Shown here piece after piece: positions 1-12,713 of a stretch of DNA of 64,000 nucleotides. A program made the position numbers and the translations under genes. This stretch comes from Takashimella koratensis (Eukaryota; Basidiomycota; Tremellomycetes; Trichosporonales; Tetragoniomycetaceae), in NCBI GenBank assembly GCA_003116875.1, contig BCKT01000001.1:1979486-2043485 (forward strand), given 5' to 3'. The notes under the pieces are model-generated. The model was not told where the DNA came from. It was given only the letters and a program-made list of their open reading frames with translations, and did not search any database. The number at the start of each line of letters is the position of its first letter. Position 1 is the first letter of the stretch.

Positions 1-1955
1 CGTGAAGAGGGCGAGAGGTGGCAAAGTTGGTCATGACGGGCCCGGAGTCGTCGTTGACCAAAGGAACGAAGGGGCGGATCTTCTCGTTCGAACCTGCCCA
101 CGGGCCCTGTATTGTCGCCAGATTCCAAGAAAGTAGTGAATGGGAGCAAAGAGATTATAGTCAGCGATTGCATCGACGATGGGTTCAGCTCTAGGGTCGC
201 TTCACTCACATTCGGAGAGTCGCTGCGTTTGTCCACGCTCCATTTCGACTGCCACAGTTCCGTGAGGCTGCCGTATTTCCTTTTTCGCCACCACGCATAC
301 ACGCCCAGCGCGATGAGAGCGACGACGATTGTCCCTCCGATGGAAGAGACGATGATGATGATGGGTGTAGAGACGACGCGGGCGCGGTTGTTACCAATGA
401 TGGCGGCGGCGATGGTGCCCTGTGCGACGGGGGTTTCGGAAGATGTGGACGAGGTGGAAGAAGAGGATGAAGAAGGGGCAGAGATGGGCATGGACAGGAG
501 GGTACCAACCATCGTGGCTGTGGGAGTAGGGTTGGCAGGCGAGCTAGTGGAAGAGGTAGTGGGAACTGTGTTGGCGGCGTCAGCGGTGTCGGATGTGACA
601 GAGCTGGTGACAGAGTCGGTGGCGGCAGTGTCTGTGGTAGCGGTGGTCACCGAGTCGGTGTTCACGGTGACGCTGTTGGTGGCCGCGGCGGTAGCGACAG
701 TCGCAGCGGTGTCCGTTATCACCCCGGTCCCGCTAGTATCGGTCCCATTCATCCCTGTCGAGCTACTCGAAGTCGTGTTGGAAGTCACCGCACCTGGCGT
801 CATTGTCCCCGGAACGGCAGTATCCATCGCCACCAGTCGATCAAAACTCAACCTCCCGTCCAGGTTCTCCAGCGTGATCTCGTGTTGAATCCCCGCTGCG
901 AGTCCCGAGGTATGGAACAAGACCTGCTGCCATACCCTATCTGACGCCTGTGCGTCGAACACCCCATACGACGTGTTATCCAGTGTAACGCTAAACGTTC
1001 CTGCCGCTTGGTCGTTGAAATCGTCCCCACCTTGACCCTTTTCCGTGGTTGCTGGTTTCCCACCACCGACGATCCCAAAGACCCAGACAGCTTCGCCGGT
1101 GAACTTGATCGTGGTCGATTCGCCTTTCTCGTCAGTCCACGACACGCTCGAGTTGAAGTCCCGGTCGGCAGTGGTGAGTTCGGCGTCGAACTCGGCGGTA
1201 TTGATCCAGTTGGAAGAAGCGGACTCGAGCATGTTCCAGCCAGGGGAGAGGAGGACGAGATCGGATCGCCACGCAGTATCGTCGATGGAGGTGTTGGTGG
1301 CGTTGGCGCCTTGAACTATGCCCAGGTCGCCGAGGACACCGTTGACCAAGGCCCAGGGTGAAGTGGAATTGGAGGACTCGGAGGAAGGGGAGGACGAGAT
1401 GGGAGAGAGGACGAGCTCGAATAAGTGCATGCCGTAGGGGAGGGAAGTGATTGCAGAGTTTGTGGATGTAGCAGAAGCAGGAGGTGTCGTCGAGTTGACA
1501 GTGATTGAGGTCGTCCATGCCGAGGCGTCAGAGAAGGAGAGGTCGAACGTTGCTCCAGTCCCTGTTGAGTGAATGTCAGCGTCCGCCATCTCATCTCGTC
1601 GTTGTCCCTGCCATTTCTCCCTTTCCTCAACGCGCCAGCAACAGCTCATTCGCGCCACTAACCTACCTGTAAAGTTGAACGCGACAGTTGTGCTTCCCGT
1701 CGAAGTGGTGACCATACCACTATCCATCCCCGTCGCGTTGGTGGAAAAGAATGAAGACCCCGAGTCGAACCCATGGGACGTATCGCAGCGCCTGCACGGC
1801 GAGTACGTGAGGAGCGGGGAGCTGCACCGTCGATTTGAGTTAGGGGATGAGGAGGAGATGAAAGGGATTGAAGAGATTGGTATAGATGGCGGAACTGAGT
1901 GGTGGGCGAAGAAGAACAGGAAAGGCTCACCTTGAAGAGATGTAAGTCTGCATCG
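1..1955 (-). CDS. Single-pass membrane protein with Ser/Thr-rich ectodomain (3' part of gene, runs off left edge)
   Basis: Product not recognised by name. Exons on the minus strand are about 1955-1931, 1821-1667, 1561-210 and 106 to the edge; introns of 109, 105 and 103 nt have GT..AG ends and phases agree. The N-terminal part reads like the beta-sandwich ectodomain common in basidiomycete surface proteins (LLTYSP, then many N-x-S/T sites such as FNFTG and TVNSTT). A long Ser/Thr/Ala/Val stalk follows (about 840-430), then a hydrophobic span (TPIIIIVSSIGGTIVVALIA, about 375-290) with a positive WWRKRK stop-transfer, and a cytoplasmic tail cut by the window edge (RPFVPLVNDDSGPV). A cell-surface sensor or wall-linked protein is inferred. 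The true start and signal peptide were not found; a further 5' exon may lie in 1980-2250. Confidence 0.55.
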
Positions 1956-2412
1956 TACCGAGCCAAGCAGATAATTCGCTGCGGTATGTTTAGTGTAATG
2001 CCAGTAGTAAGTCACAGTGAATGGGAGCGGCGAGGGGGAGGAGAAAAAAATGGAGGAAGAAGAGAGAAACAGGAAGGGGGAGAGGGAAGAGTTGAGAAGG
2101 CTGGGAAGTTATCATCAGGCGATACTACTTGTCCCCAGTTCCTCTGTTGAGCTCTGAAGACGGTCGCATCGAACGAGGCTGCGCCGTTGTCAAGGTCTCG
2201 AGGGTGCTGAGGAGTGCAGTGGTAAGTAGGAAACGAAATGGTCAACTGGCCTGCGCACGGTGCACGGTGCTCGGGGCTGGAACTGTATTCGCCTGTAGTA
2301 GGAGTATAGGAGTAAGGAGGTTACAATCCTCTTCCAAGATACCGAGGGCAGCTGGTAGACGAGGGAACCGAGTAAAGGCGGGTCCCGAATTGTCCGTAAT
2401 TTCTGTTGTAGA

Positions 2413-2439
2413 ACACATGTACACATGTACACATGTACG
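2413..2439. repeat. Short tandem ACATGT-type repeat
   Basis: Three copies of an 8-9 bp acatgtac unit, itself palindromic, lie in the non-coding stretch between the membrane-protein and RhoGAP genes. The rest of 1956-3073 holds no gene I can support. Confidence 0.6.
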
Positions 2440-2793
2440 CTGCGCTGCGCTCCAAGGTGGCCTTCTCGCCTCAAAGCCTGAGGCGTTGGACCTGGAGATA
2501 GACAGCGTCGGTGGAGACGACGATCACCGCTGTTTATTCTGTCGACCAGCGTGACCGTCGTCCCCTCAACAGATGAACGACACCTTGGTAGTCAGACGAC
2601 CACTGAATCACCGGCCCCCACTTCTACGCCCACTCCTCACTCCCACTCTGAAGTGGTTGCGTTCTCACGCTCCAGCCTCCGGTCTCGCCCGTGCGGCAGG
2701 GGTTTAGGGGAAGAGGGAACATTGCTCGTCTTTACCCGCTTGGACGCTTGGACCGCCTGATGAGCAGTGGTAAAAGCACAACGGATTGGGATG

Positions 2794-2849
2794 TTGTCAT
2801 GGACAAATTGTCATGGACAAATTGTCATGGACAAATTGTCATGGACAAT
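2794..2849. repeat. Four copies of a 14-bp near-palindromic tandem repeat
   Basis: The unit ttgtcatggacaaa occurs four times head to tail at 2794, 2808, 2822 and 2836; only the last base of the fourth copy differs. Each unit is nearly its own reverse complement. It lies 225-280 bp beyond the RhoGAP stop codon, so it may be a plain minisatellite or a repeated protein-binding site. Confidence 0.85.
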
Positions 2850-3073
2850 ATGATGATGTTGTTTCAGAGTCGAGTTTCAGTTCCCAGTTCTCAGTTACCA
2901 GGCACAGACATGAAACCTAGTCAAAGGATCCCACCATTTTCCTGGTCTTGATATCCACTGTTCTCGTTGTTCGTCAGATGCATCCAATGCGGTACAAAAC
3001 AAGCATCTCCAGGACGCATGTTACCTACTTCCTAACCTGACACTCTCCACCTTCATCTCCCTCGACCTGATCT

Positions 3074-6000
3074 TCAATCCGTACCCAATTGTCCAATCCT
3101 ATCCAACACGCCCACGACATCTTCCTCCCAACTCTCATTCACCTGTTCATTACTCGCCGCGTATCCGTTCCCCGTGATCTCGCTAGCCATTGCTCTTCCC
3201 TGTCCACTACCCCCTTCACGCTCGGCTAAGACCCCATGCTCTTCGCCTTCCCCAGATCCGGCCCCAGCCTCGCTCGCCTCTGTCGCAGCGGGGACGGCCC
3301 CGTGGGTCGGTTTGTAGCCCGCATCCACAGACCGCGGGTTCAGATGCGTCAAGAGGTTCAAGACGAATCGACTCTCAAAGTTCGAGTTGGTGAATACCGT
3401 ATTAAGGGAGTTACTCGTAGTTCGCAAGATATTCGGTGCGAGGACAAGTGCTGCGTAATATTGTCAGCGCCAAATTCCCATATAACCAAAAGATAACGAC
3501 TATCTATGCAGTAGATGAGAGTATTGACGAGATACAAGGACTCACCAATATTCTGCGCAGTCATCTTGGTCACCTCCACTACCTCTATTCTCAAGAACAT
3601 TTGGATAAAGCTAACAACGAACAACAGTACGCGTCGATTCAATTCCGGCAACCCCGCGACGAGTCGAACCGATTCGAGCGGGTCTCGAGAGGAGGCGAGG
3701 GCGTCATCGTACATGTCGGTAGGGACGACGGGGTCTTCAAGCTCTCTGAGCCACAACTTGAAGAGAGAAGCAGCTACATGGGGATCGTCGATCCCGTTCT
3801 GCGCAGAGGTGGGGAAAGAGTTGGGTCCACGTGCAAGAGAGGAGACGAGGTGGAATGCAATACGAACAAGGTAGAAAATGTTTATCAACATCCCTCCTTT
3901 CACTTCTCAGAGCCCACTCACAAGCTGATAGTGCCCACGATCGATCCTAGCCCTCAAATCAGCTACCAAATCCCCATCACCTGGGATTCTGAAAATCCCC
4001 TCCGCCGTTGTCCCGCCTAGCGCGAGGATCCCATCGGCCAGAAAGGGCAAGATGATTGGGATTTTCAGGTCGGGGTACGATGACTCTTGGAGTCGCATGA
4101 CCGTTTCCAGGTTCTGCCCGTACACCGAGGGATAGAATGCCGCGTCCTAAATGAGACAGACGGGATAGAGTTAGTGTAGATCTCAAAATACGCGAATGAG
4201 GTCACCAACGATGTGGAGGAATGACTTACAGAGGCGTGCTCAATCTCTGTCAGAGTCAGGATCCGCCCACGGCCACCACGAGCAGCCATCGCCTCGATCT
4301 TGGTAATACAATCTGCGCGTCTCAGTATCAGCTACCACGCACCGTCATCCCTCTTCTCCACCTGTCTCTTCGTGGGCACTTGAACTCACGCTTGGCCATC
4401 ACGTTGATCCCGTCGGCAGTGCGGATAAGGCTCCGCTGCAAGAACGCCTTGACGAACGTCTCAAAGTTCTTTGACGGTGCGAATGCTGCGACGAGCACGC
4501 AGAAAAGCTGAAACCCAAGGACGACCGCCTCGCTGCAACCCCAGAAGTCAGTCATTCAACAACACACAACCTTTCACCTGCACACCTAAAACAACTCACT
4601 GGTCGGGGTTCTTGGTCAACTGTTTGACCAACTGACAATATATCTCGTCCCTCATCTCCCCTCTCAACACGCCTAGTTGAATCATCCACCTAATCTCTTC
4701 TAGGACCACCATCTTCTCTGTCTTCCCTTCCATTTCCCCATCCATGACCGACTGCCTGACCTTCCCCGTCCTCAGCGCCGCGAGGTTGAGGGTACTCCCC
4801 GACGCCGAGGTTGAGGAAGAGACTTGAGATCGAGCACCTTCGACAGGCTTGTCTCGCTCGCCCATGACGTGTTGGATGACTTTGAATGTGGATACGGCGT
4901 CGCGTGAGGAGAGTTTGGAGAGAACGAGGAGAGGTGCAGAGATGGGACTCCGTTGCCACTCGGTGATTCTTTCAAGCGGGACACGCTGGCGAAGCATTCC
5001 AGTTCGTTGGGTGGCAAAGTATCGTTCGGCGAAATCATCGGTCCGGAACGCCTGGATCTCGCTGCTTACGGCGGACGGAAGGAGAGGGTGCAGCCTGGCA
5101 ATAACACAGAATTCAGGTCGATCGTGTTCGTCAGTAACTTGGAATGACTCAAAGTTTAGCTTTACTCACCCGGTGCTGAGGCGCTTGGTCCTGACTTCCG
5201 AATCCAATGGGATCGGTTCCTGCGCTTGGGTGAAATTCTTCGTGACCGACCTCACTTCAATCTCTTTCACTTCACTGATTGTTTCCGTCTTCATCCGTCC
5301 GTTCCTCCGAGGGCTCGGGATGAGCTTTCCCATCGCACTCGACCTCCGTCGCTCCCACCATGTCTTCTCCTCGCCAGCACCATTGCCATTTACCGCTACT
5401 TCACCGCCTTCCTCAGGGAACGCAAGGGAGGTGGCTGGTGCTGACGCGACGGATTCTCGAATGACCGGGCGCGCCAGGGAATGAGATTCGAACGTTCCGT
5501 TGCTCGGAGCTGTAGGCGTGGTGACATTTTGCCCAAGGGAGGAGAAATGATTCGAAGACTCGGCGGCGGTCGGTGTGGGTAACCTTTCATCGTCCGACGT
5601 CACGGATCGCAACCTCGTTGGTGTAGTAGGAGACGAAATGCTCCCGTTTGAAGCTGAGGGGCGGAACGACGGCCGTGTGGGTGAGGTCGGATTGGATCGA
5701 GGAAAGCCGTTGGTCGAAGTAGCGGGTGAGGGGCTGTACGTTGTGGCGACGGGGATGTTGCGTCGAGGTGTCCCAGAGGCGCTTGAGTTGGCTGCAGGGC
5801 CGGTGCTGACAAGTGATTCGCGGCTGGTGGGCTGAGGAGGGAGTGCAGAGCGCTACAAATGTCAGTATCGAGTAGATTTCCTAGCCTCGGAGGTCTGGAA
5901 CTCTGCCCAAATACACATACCTGGATGAGTCCAAGGGGGACAACAAAGGCGTCACCTCCCGGACGGGTCCACTGCGTCTTCCCCGTGAGCGTGTCTGCGA

Positions 6001-7315
6001 AAGTCAGTTTGGCTGGTCGCTTCTCCTGTAGAGCGTAAGAGTCGGATGGACGTACTGTAGTAGTAGCTCCTGTTACCGCGAGACGCATCGGAAAGCTCCC
6101 ACCACTCTCCGTCTGGTGACCTTGGAACTCTGTAAATCGGAGCCAGCAAGCGATTTTTGATTAGCTCCATCTCGATCTATTGTAGCTGTTGTGTTGAACT
6201 CACACAAATGCGCCAACGGGAGGGTCCCAGCTACATTGACCTGTGGAATTGGAGTCAGCCAGTCAGAGGCCTCGTTGCGTCTCGGAGTGGGATGCGACAG
6301 CGCCGCGTTACTCACCTGAAGCTGGACACGCAAAGAAGACGTGCTGAGTCTATCGAGTCGTCAGTGTCATACTTGTCCTTGACGCCTTTCTCAAGCAAAG
6401 TAGTCGTAAAAGAGACGGAGGCCAGCCCTATGCATTACTAAAACTCACCAATGGATCTGCAATGGTCACCCAAAACCTCAAACTCCAGCTCAGTCCAGGA
6501 TCTTCACACTTTGCCAGAGCCTCTCTGACGTCCATACCCACTGGCAAGACTCCTCTATACCCCAACTCTCTCTCCGCCTCTGCCTCTCCTCCTTCACCCC
6601 TTTCTCCATCCTCGACCCACCCTCCCTCGGTCCCATTCCCGCTTTGCCCCACATCGCGGGCGAACCGAACTCCCACGCTCTGCACCGCAAGCTGCTGGTC
6701 GATCCCGCGCAAGTCGCCGTTTGTGGATACCGGTCGTCCGGCGTGGAAGCCCACACCGACGCCAAAGGGACCCGCACCGGCGCCGACACCCGCTGCGCCC
6801 GGGCCCTGAGAGAGCGCGCTCATCCGTGAACTCGAGCCGGAGCCGTCGGACTGCGAAGGCGGCTGTTGCCCCACGCCGCCGTTGGATGCTTGCCCTCCTG
6901 ACGCGCTACCGGCTCTGCTGGCACCATCATTCAAATAGATATCCCAGCCACTCTCCTCCCTCGCCCCCGCACCGTACACGGCAAGCCCTGCGCTCCCGTC
7001 CTGTTGGGTAAACGAAGACGACTGCGGTGTTATTTGGCTGCTCACGCCCTGCCCGACGTTGACGGCGCGGAGGTCCCGGATCGCTTGTTTCTCGCGGTTC
7101 CGATCCGACTGCGACTCGCCAGCTGCGAGCGCGCGAGGATCCGGGTTGGAGATGGAGGCGTAGTCTGGCGGTTCGGCGAGGAGCGCGGCGTGGGTGTCGT
7201 GTGGGTCGGGAAGGTTTGGGGGGCTAAGAGGTGGGGCGAGGATGGGCGCAGGTTCGGCAGGTAGTGAGAGGGATGGGGTGGGGAGTGGGGAAGGAGCGGA
7301 GGATTGGGATGACAT
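3074..7315 (-). CDS. Rho GTPase-activating protein with WW-WW-MyTH4-RhoGAP architecture (Vilse/ARHGAP39 type)
   Basis: Twelve exons on the minus strand: 7315-6449, 6349-6316, 6240-6204, 6129-6056, 5994-5921, 5852-5170, 5094-4600, 4532-4390, 4312-4230, 4146-3922, 3798-3546, 3450-3074; about 1114 residues. Order: low-complexity N-terminus; WW1 near 283-307 (W..TIADPL, then GQCSWDPPVG), assembled from exons 1-3; WW2 near 322-352 (GEWWELSD ... TGKTQWTRPGG); Ser/Pro-rich linker; MyTH4 near 590-800 (EEIRWMIQLGVLRGEMRDEI, YCQLVKQLTKNPDHEAVV); RhoGAP near 835-1030 with the arginine finger in EGIFRIPG. It should stimulate GTP hydrolysis by a Rho/Rac/Cdc42 protein; WW and MyTH4 would bind proline-rich and microtubule or motor partners. 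The ATG at 7315 (MSSQSSAPS) is preferred because the frame upstream is pyrimidine-rich and not protein-like; an in-frame ATG at 7747 is the alternative. Confidence 0.93.
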
Positions 7316-8763
7316 GAGGGGAGGAGTGAGGGGAGGTAGTAGGGTGGTCAAATGCTGGAGAAATAGGTCGGATGGAGTAGGATAGGTAGGATCTGGGATA
7401 TGGCCTAGGGTGAGGACGAAGGATGATGGGATGGTGAAAGCGACCGTGGCCCGAGCGCGATGCGGTGAATTTGGGTGGAGAGGGATTGTCCTTTGCGAAT
7501 GGAACAATAGTGACGAAAACAGTGAAAAGGGGTGACACGAACACGATCGGGCACGAGCAGACACGATTGAGGGAGAGAAAAGGTGGTGTTCGATGAAGAT
7601 GGAAGTCGAAAATCCCACAAGAGATGGTTGTGATCGACGAGTGGACAAGGTTTGGGTGGGCGAGGGGCGAGGGGCGAGGGGCGAGGGGGGAAGAGGGAAC
7701 AAGGCACAGCTGTGGCTCTTGCCGAATTGGTGCGATCGGCACTGCACAGAGATCCTGCGAAATCACTCTACTACTTACTCTACTCGACTAGACTTTTCAC
7801 CCACATCGCCACGCGTCATCGCATCTCTAGGCAGGCAGGTCGACGTGTAGGCAGATACTGTAGCAAGGGCGAGGTACAGTCCACTCGAGGTCGAGGCAGG
7901 TTTGGCACGCAGCTACCACTCTGCTATGACTGGCTGGCTACGAACCGTGTGGTGTCACTTTTCTCGGCGGTCGGGCGGTCGGGCCTATGAGGCGGTGATG
8001 CTTACTCCGACCCGAACGAGGCAAACCACGGGCAACTAGCTCTTTACCATGGATGGCTACACCTCACCGCCTCGTCACTGCATGCATCGGGTCGTTGAGC
8101 CCAGCCCAACTGAGCCCAGCCCAACGACCATCACAGCTTCGTAGCTTCATCGTTCGGATCAGCTTTCCTTTGCTCGTCCTTTCCCTCGCCCTCCCCCTGG
8201 CGGGTCTGAGCTCCGTGCATTGGGGACAGGGCAGGGTGGGGGGCAAGTGTGCATACAGTGTATGGGACAAGTTGGGCGGAGAGAGTGTCACTGATTAGAG
8301 GACGCTGACGGGTCCAGACCAAGTCACTGACTGCTCCCGATCAGAGCGTGTTATGTTCCCTACGACGCGCTTCTGACCATCAGCGAAGGACTGACCTCCA
8401 CACCTTGGCCCGCCGAGCGCGCAAGCGACGGCAACTGACTGATATTGACGCGTGATGGTTGATGGATTGAACTCACGGACCGCTTGACGACCCCCTGCCG
8501 TCCTCTCGCCTCGACACCTCAACCTCGGTCTCGAGACAATCTCAGTTCCATTTTCCCACGCCGATCGGGCGTCCAATCCATCAACTGGTCCTCGTATGCA
8601 TCTGTGCTTTCTTCTGACCCCTCGCGAGAGCCACCCCTCGCGAGAGCCTGCCAAGTCTTTGAAGAACCGCGACTCAGAGACCATCTCATAGAGGTGCGAG
8701 GGCACCCTCCGCCCCTCATAAATCGTCTGTAGCCTTGACCCACCACCCCCACCAGAACCAACC
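7316..8763. other. Intergenic region between divergent RhoGAP and acyltransferase genes
   Basis: No gene is supported here. The RhoGAP-proximal half is C/T-rich on the minus strand, as expected for a fungal promoter and 5' leader. Two short direct duplications are visible: tgagcccagcccaac twice in a row near 8095-8124, and a ccctcgcgagagcca unit twice near 8620-8650. Open frames are short and proline- or arginine-rich with no recognisable motif. Confidence 0.6.
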
Positions 8764-10537
8764 ATGTGTCTCACACACCACCTCATCCCCGCGAGTCCAA
8801 TGACCAACCCCACCCTCCCTACTCACCCTTTCCCATCTCCACTCTCTCGCTATGGCCCGAATCCGTCATCCCCTCCGCGCTTGTCTTTCGGACTCGCCTC
8901 GACGACCCTCGCCTCATTGCTGCAATTTCGGCTGTCGCGGGGGCTTGGCCGACCGTCTGTGCCCGGCTGGAACGTGAGCGCGTCAAGAATGGGACAGAGA
9001 GGTGGCGCTACTTTGTATGTTACACTACGCCCGTCTACATGACCCTGTCATACTGACTGTTCCACTCTCCGGACATGTTCGTCAATAACATAAGCTTTTC
9101 CTGTCCTACTCCAGTTCAATCTCACCGCCTCGCCTATCCCCTTCTCCACCCAGACCCTCCCGCACTCCTCCCCATTCCCTACCACCAAGATCCACCAAGA
9201 CCCCTCCTCCTTTTCTCTCTACGTCCCTCTCCTCGGCCCCCTTTTCTCCACCCCCGGCTCGGGTGCCGCTCTCCTCTCTTTACGCCTCACCTACCTGCCT
9301 CAATGCGGCTCAAGTGTCCTAGGCCTCGCCTTTGCCCATATCCTAGGCGACGGATCGAGGTGTGTCGAGTTCCTCCGCCTCCTCGGATGGCTATACGACT
9401 CGGCTGCATCGATCACTCACAGCCCTCATCACCCATACGACCCTTACTCGCTTGTGACAGACGTACCAAAGAAGATACCAGAGATTAAAGGCGGGTTCCC
9501 GGGATTCCCCTGCGTTTGGCCCACACGTCGAGGTCCCATCGGTAACCGCAGACTCGCGCTCCCGGTTTCAGGGAGACCAGTTCCGTGCCGCCGACCCAAC
9601 CAACGTGATGGCGAGTAGACAAAGAGCGACGGAGAGCTCTGAGCTGGTAGTGTGGCGCCTCACTCCCGACGAGGTGAGGGCTATGCACGCGGACGTAGAG
9701 GCGGAAATGGTTGCACAGGGAGTTCAGAGGTTGTCAGACCAGGACGTGATAACGGCTTGGTGGGTGAGCGTGTTAGATCGAGTCGGCGAGAGGGTTGGGC
9801 ACGTCATGTACAATATCAACGTAAGTAAGGGGTCTGAATCGCAGGGGTTCGCCTGTCACCTGGTATGATCATCGCTATGCTGTGTAAGACTTGGGAGTGT
9901 CTGTGTCATCTCGTGTCCTGACTTGAGCAGTACCGAAACTTCCACCCCACTCACCCATTGTTTCCCCGTACCCTCCCAAGCCTCGCTGCCAACGCCTCCT
10001 GGGTGCACCTCTTCTCTCTCCCGCCCTCTCCCTCTGTCTTTCCCGGCTCGACAGCATGTACTATCCGCCAAGGCCTTGACGAGCTCCGTGCTGATCCTCA
10101 GCTGGCGCTGGGCTGGCTTAGCCATGCGGCGGCGCATATGCAAGCTAGTGCGGATAAAGGGTTGATGCATGATTTCGGACTGCCGAAGGGGTACGTCGCT
10201 GTGAACTCGAACTTGAGGTGAGCGGGACATGACCACTTCACGGTTGGTACTGAAGAGATGCGTCGACGCTAATTGTTGCTCACCCGATCGAAACAGGTAC
10301 GACTGGGCAGTCCCGTTCGATTCTGTGTTGCCAGATTACCACACAACGGGATCAAGTCTACACTCGCTTCGCGTCTTCCGGTCCAATGGGGCAGGTGACA
10401 GAACGAGTGCAGGCGAGTCTTACCCCGAGTTGTTCTTCCGTGTTCCCCGAAGTAGCAAGGAACGGTACGAGGCTGTCTTTGCGGGCGATAGGAAGAGGTG
10501 GAGACTAGGACGAGGTGTAGACCAGCGAGCCGAGTAA
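8764..10537 (+). pseudogene. HXXXD (BAHD-like) acyltransferase, copy 1 of 3, two frame breaks
   Basis: Four exon-like blocks (8764-9014, 9115-9820, 9931-10217, 10297-10537) match the two downstream copies block for block, including splice phases. The HXXXD site is FAHILGD, the late motifs are SNLR and YDWAVPF, and the stop is intact. Two breaks are seen. The frame of the conserved SLWPESVIPSALVF block has no ATG: the only suitable ATG (8764) is in another frame, as if one base had been lost near 8825-8835. Exon 2 also shifts frame near 9505-9511, where a CCCC run has one C more than the homologous reading (GFPAFGPHVEVPS) needs; unshifted, it stops at 9619. Exons 3-4 remain clean, so decay is recent, or one or both breaks are sequence errors. 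Confidence 0.72.
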
Positions 10538-10888
10538 AGACCAGAAGAGAAACTTGATAGATCTATCTGCTTGTGATCTCGTCTCGTTGACATTGAGCTG
10601 ACCTTGGGCGATCCAATTCAAGCTCATCTACGCCGGTACATATACGCCTGAGCTGGTCACTTGACAAGTACGTCTCATGTCGTATGCATCAACGACCAGT
10701 ATATTGCAGTGAAATATTTGTTCGGAACGTGCCGGTTAGATCCATCCGCCCATCTCCGCTTGCGACAATTTCGGATCCGGCTGAAATTGAGCGCCAACTC
10801 CCGAGTCCACTTCCTCTTCTCTATATACCCACCCACCTCCCCCTCTTTCTCTTCCTCTCTCCCCACTCCCCTTCCTCTTTCCCCTACC

Positions 10889-12713
10889 ATGACCTCCCTC
10901 CCCCTTTCCGAAACTTTCCTCACCCCCGACCCCATCTCGAACCCCACCATTCCCCTTGGTCTCAGCCGGGTACCTATCGCGCCCATCTCCCTCTGGCCCA
11001 TCGGGACCGTCCCTTCCGCCCTCGTCTTTCCCCACGCGCTAGACGAAGACCGGCTCCGTTTCGCCATCTCACGTGTCGCAGCCCTCTGGCCAACCATCTG
11101 TGGCCGGTACGACCGTGTTCAACAAGGTGATGATGGGAATAAGGAGTGGGAGTATTTTGTAAGTCCGGTGAAGGAAGAGATAAAGCTGATGGTGTAGATC
11201 AATTTGTCACAGTCGCCTATCCCATTTACCGTACAGACATTGGAGAGATCCCAGGCTACGGAAGATACACATGTCGTTCAGCCTAATCTGAGTGACTACG
11301 TTCCCTCTCTTGGGTTAAAGTACTTTATCCCTGGTGCCGACTTTCCTCTCGTCTCTTTCCGCTTGACGCACCTTATCAACCCTACCTCTCCCTCTACCTA
11401 CACTTCGGTCCTCGGTATTGCGTGGGCGCATATATTAGGTGACGCTTCTTCCGCTCACCGATTCATCCACCACCTCTCCTTCTTCTACTCTCCTGCCCTT
11501 TCCCCTCCCCCTTCCTCTAATCTCGAGCCATACGACTACCCTACTTTTTTCCCACACGCGATTCTGCCCCTCCCTCCGCCCGCCAACGTACTGCAAGAGT
11601 TTGAGATCGACCAGTTGAGGGAATACGATCTCCCCGTTGCTTTTGGGCGGTATACGGACTCAGGCAAGGAGAGCGAGGTCGTCGTGTGGCATCTTAATCC
11701 TCTCGATCTATGCGCAATGAGGAGCGACGCAGAGGGGAGGAACAAGGATGAGGTGAGGGAACAGGAGCTGTCTGGGATCGCGGAGAAGCTGGGAGGTGAC
11801 CCGAAACCAGGGAGACTGTCAGACCAAGATGTTATAAGTGGGTGGTGGGTTACTGTCCTCCAGCGGGCCGGTGTGGACGTCGCTCGTCTCATCTACACCA
11901 TCAACGTGGGTTTCACCTCTTCCACCTGATCCACCCCCCCTCCCCCGCTCTTTCCAGCCCTGCCTTTTTTTTTTCTCCACCCTTTTATCTCCATCTTCCG
12001 CTCTTCAACTTCCATGCTCACTGTCTCGCGTAGTACCGCACTCTCCACCCTTCTCACCCAGACTTCCCTCCCAACTTGCCCACGCTGGCGGCCAACGTCG
12101 CCCAAATGCGTTCCATCACCCTCCCTCCCTCCCTCTCCCGCCCCGATCCCCTTGACGCCAGCGACGCCGCATCCGCCTTGTCCCGTCTCGTACGACAGGA
12201 ACTGGAGGGGCTCCGAGCCTCGCCCGAGGTCACGAAACAGTGGTTGAGTAATGCTGCGTACCGGTTGAAAGCCGCCGCCGACAAAGGAAAGATGCAGTGT
12301 CTCGTCCCACCTGCTGACGAACTACTCGTCAACTCGAACTTGAGGTGAGTCTCTACCTCTTGGCGTACAACTCAAGCTAAAAATGAATATCTCAAATCAC
12401 TATTCCTACTCTTGTTTATATCTCGATCATTGTTCTTTACATTACGGACAGGTACGACTGGGCGATCCCATTTGGTGGTGACAAACCTCGATACCATACA
12501 ACTACCTCTCTCGTGCGCTTCCTCCGGGTCTTCCAAACCAACGGTGCAGGAGCCGGTCCGAACGCCCCTTATGGAGCAATCACCCAAGCCTCAAAGTTCC
12601 CCGAACTGATATTTCGGGTCCCATTGGGCCAAACGGCGGTATACGAGGAGATCTTGGCGCGTGATCGAGCACGGTGGGCGACGACGAGGGTGCCCATGCC
12701 ACCCTTACAATAG
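10889..12713 (+). CDS. HXXXD (BAHD-like) acyltransferase, copy 2 of 3
   Basis: Exons 10889-11158, 11198-11905, 12034-12344 and 12452-12713 give about 516 residues, normal for fungal transferase-family enzymes (trichothecene acetyltransferase/BAHD superfamily). The catalytic histidine lies in WAHILGD. Late motifs are YRTLHPSHPDFP (counterpart of the family's N-x-R segment) and YDWAIPFG (counterpart of the structural DFGWG loop). It should move an acyl group from acyl-CoA to an alcohol or amine; the substrate cannot be read from sequence. No signal peptide or membrane span is seen, so it is probably cytosolic. Intron 1 is only 39 nt. It stands in tandem with copies 1 and 3, with the same intron positions and phases, so the trio arose by local duplication. 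Confidence 0.85.

Noticed and set aside
112..888. Plus-strand open frame rich in Val/Thr/Ala
   Set aside because: It is antisense to the Ser/Thr-rich stalk of the membrane protein; it starts at TTG and has no signal of its own.
9482..9560. An intron that could rescue acyltransferase copy 1
   Set aside because: The only GT..AG pair nearby (about 9514-9551) removes conserved sequence and leads to a stop; a one-base shift at the CCCC run explains the alignment better.
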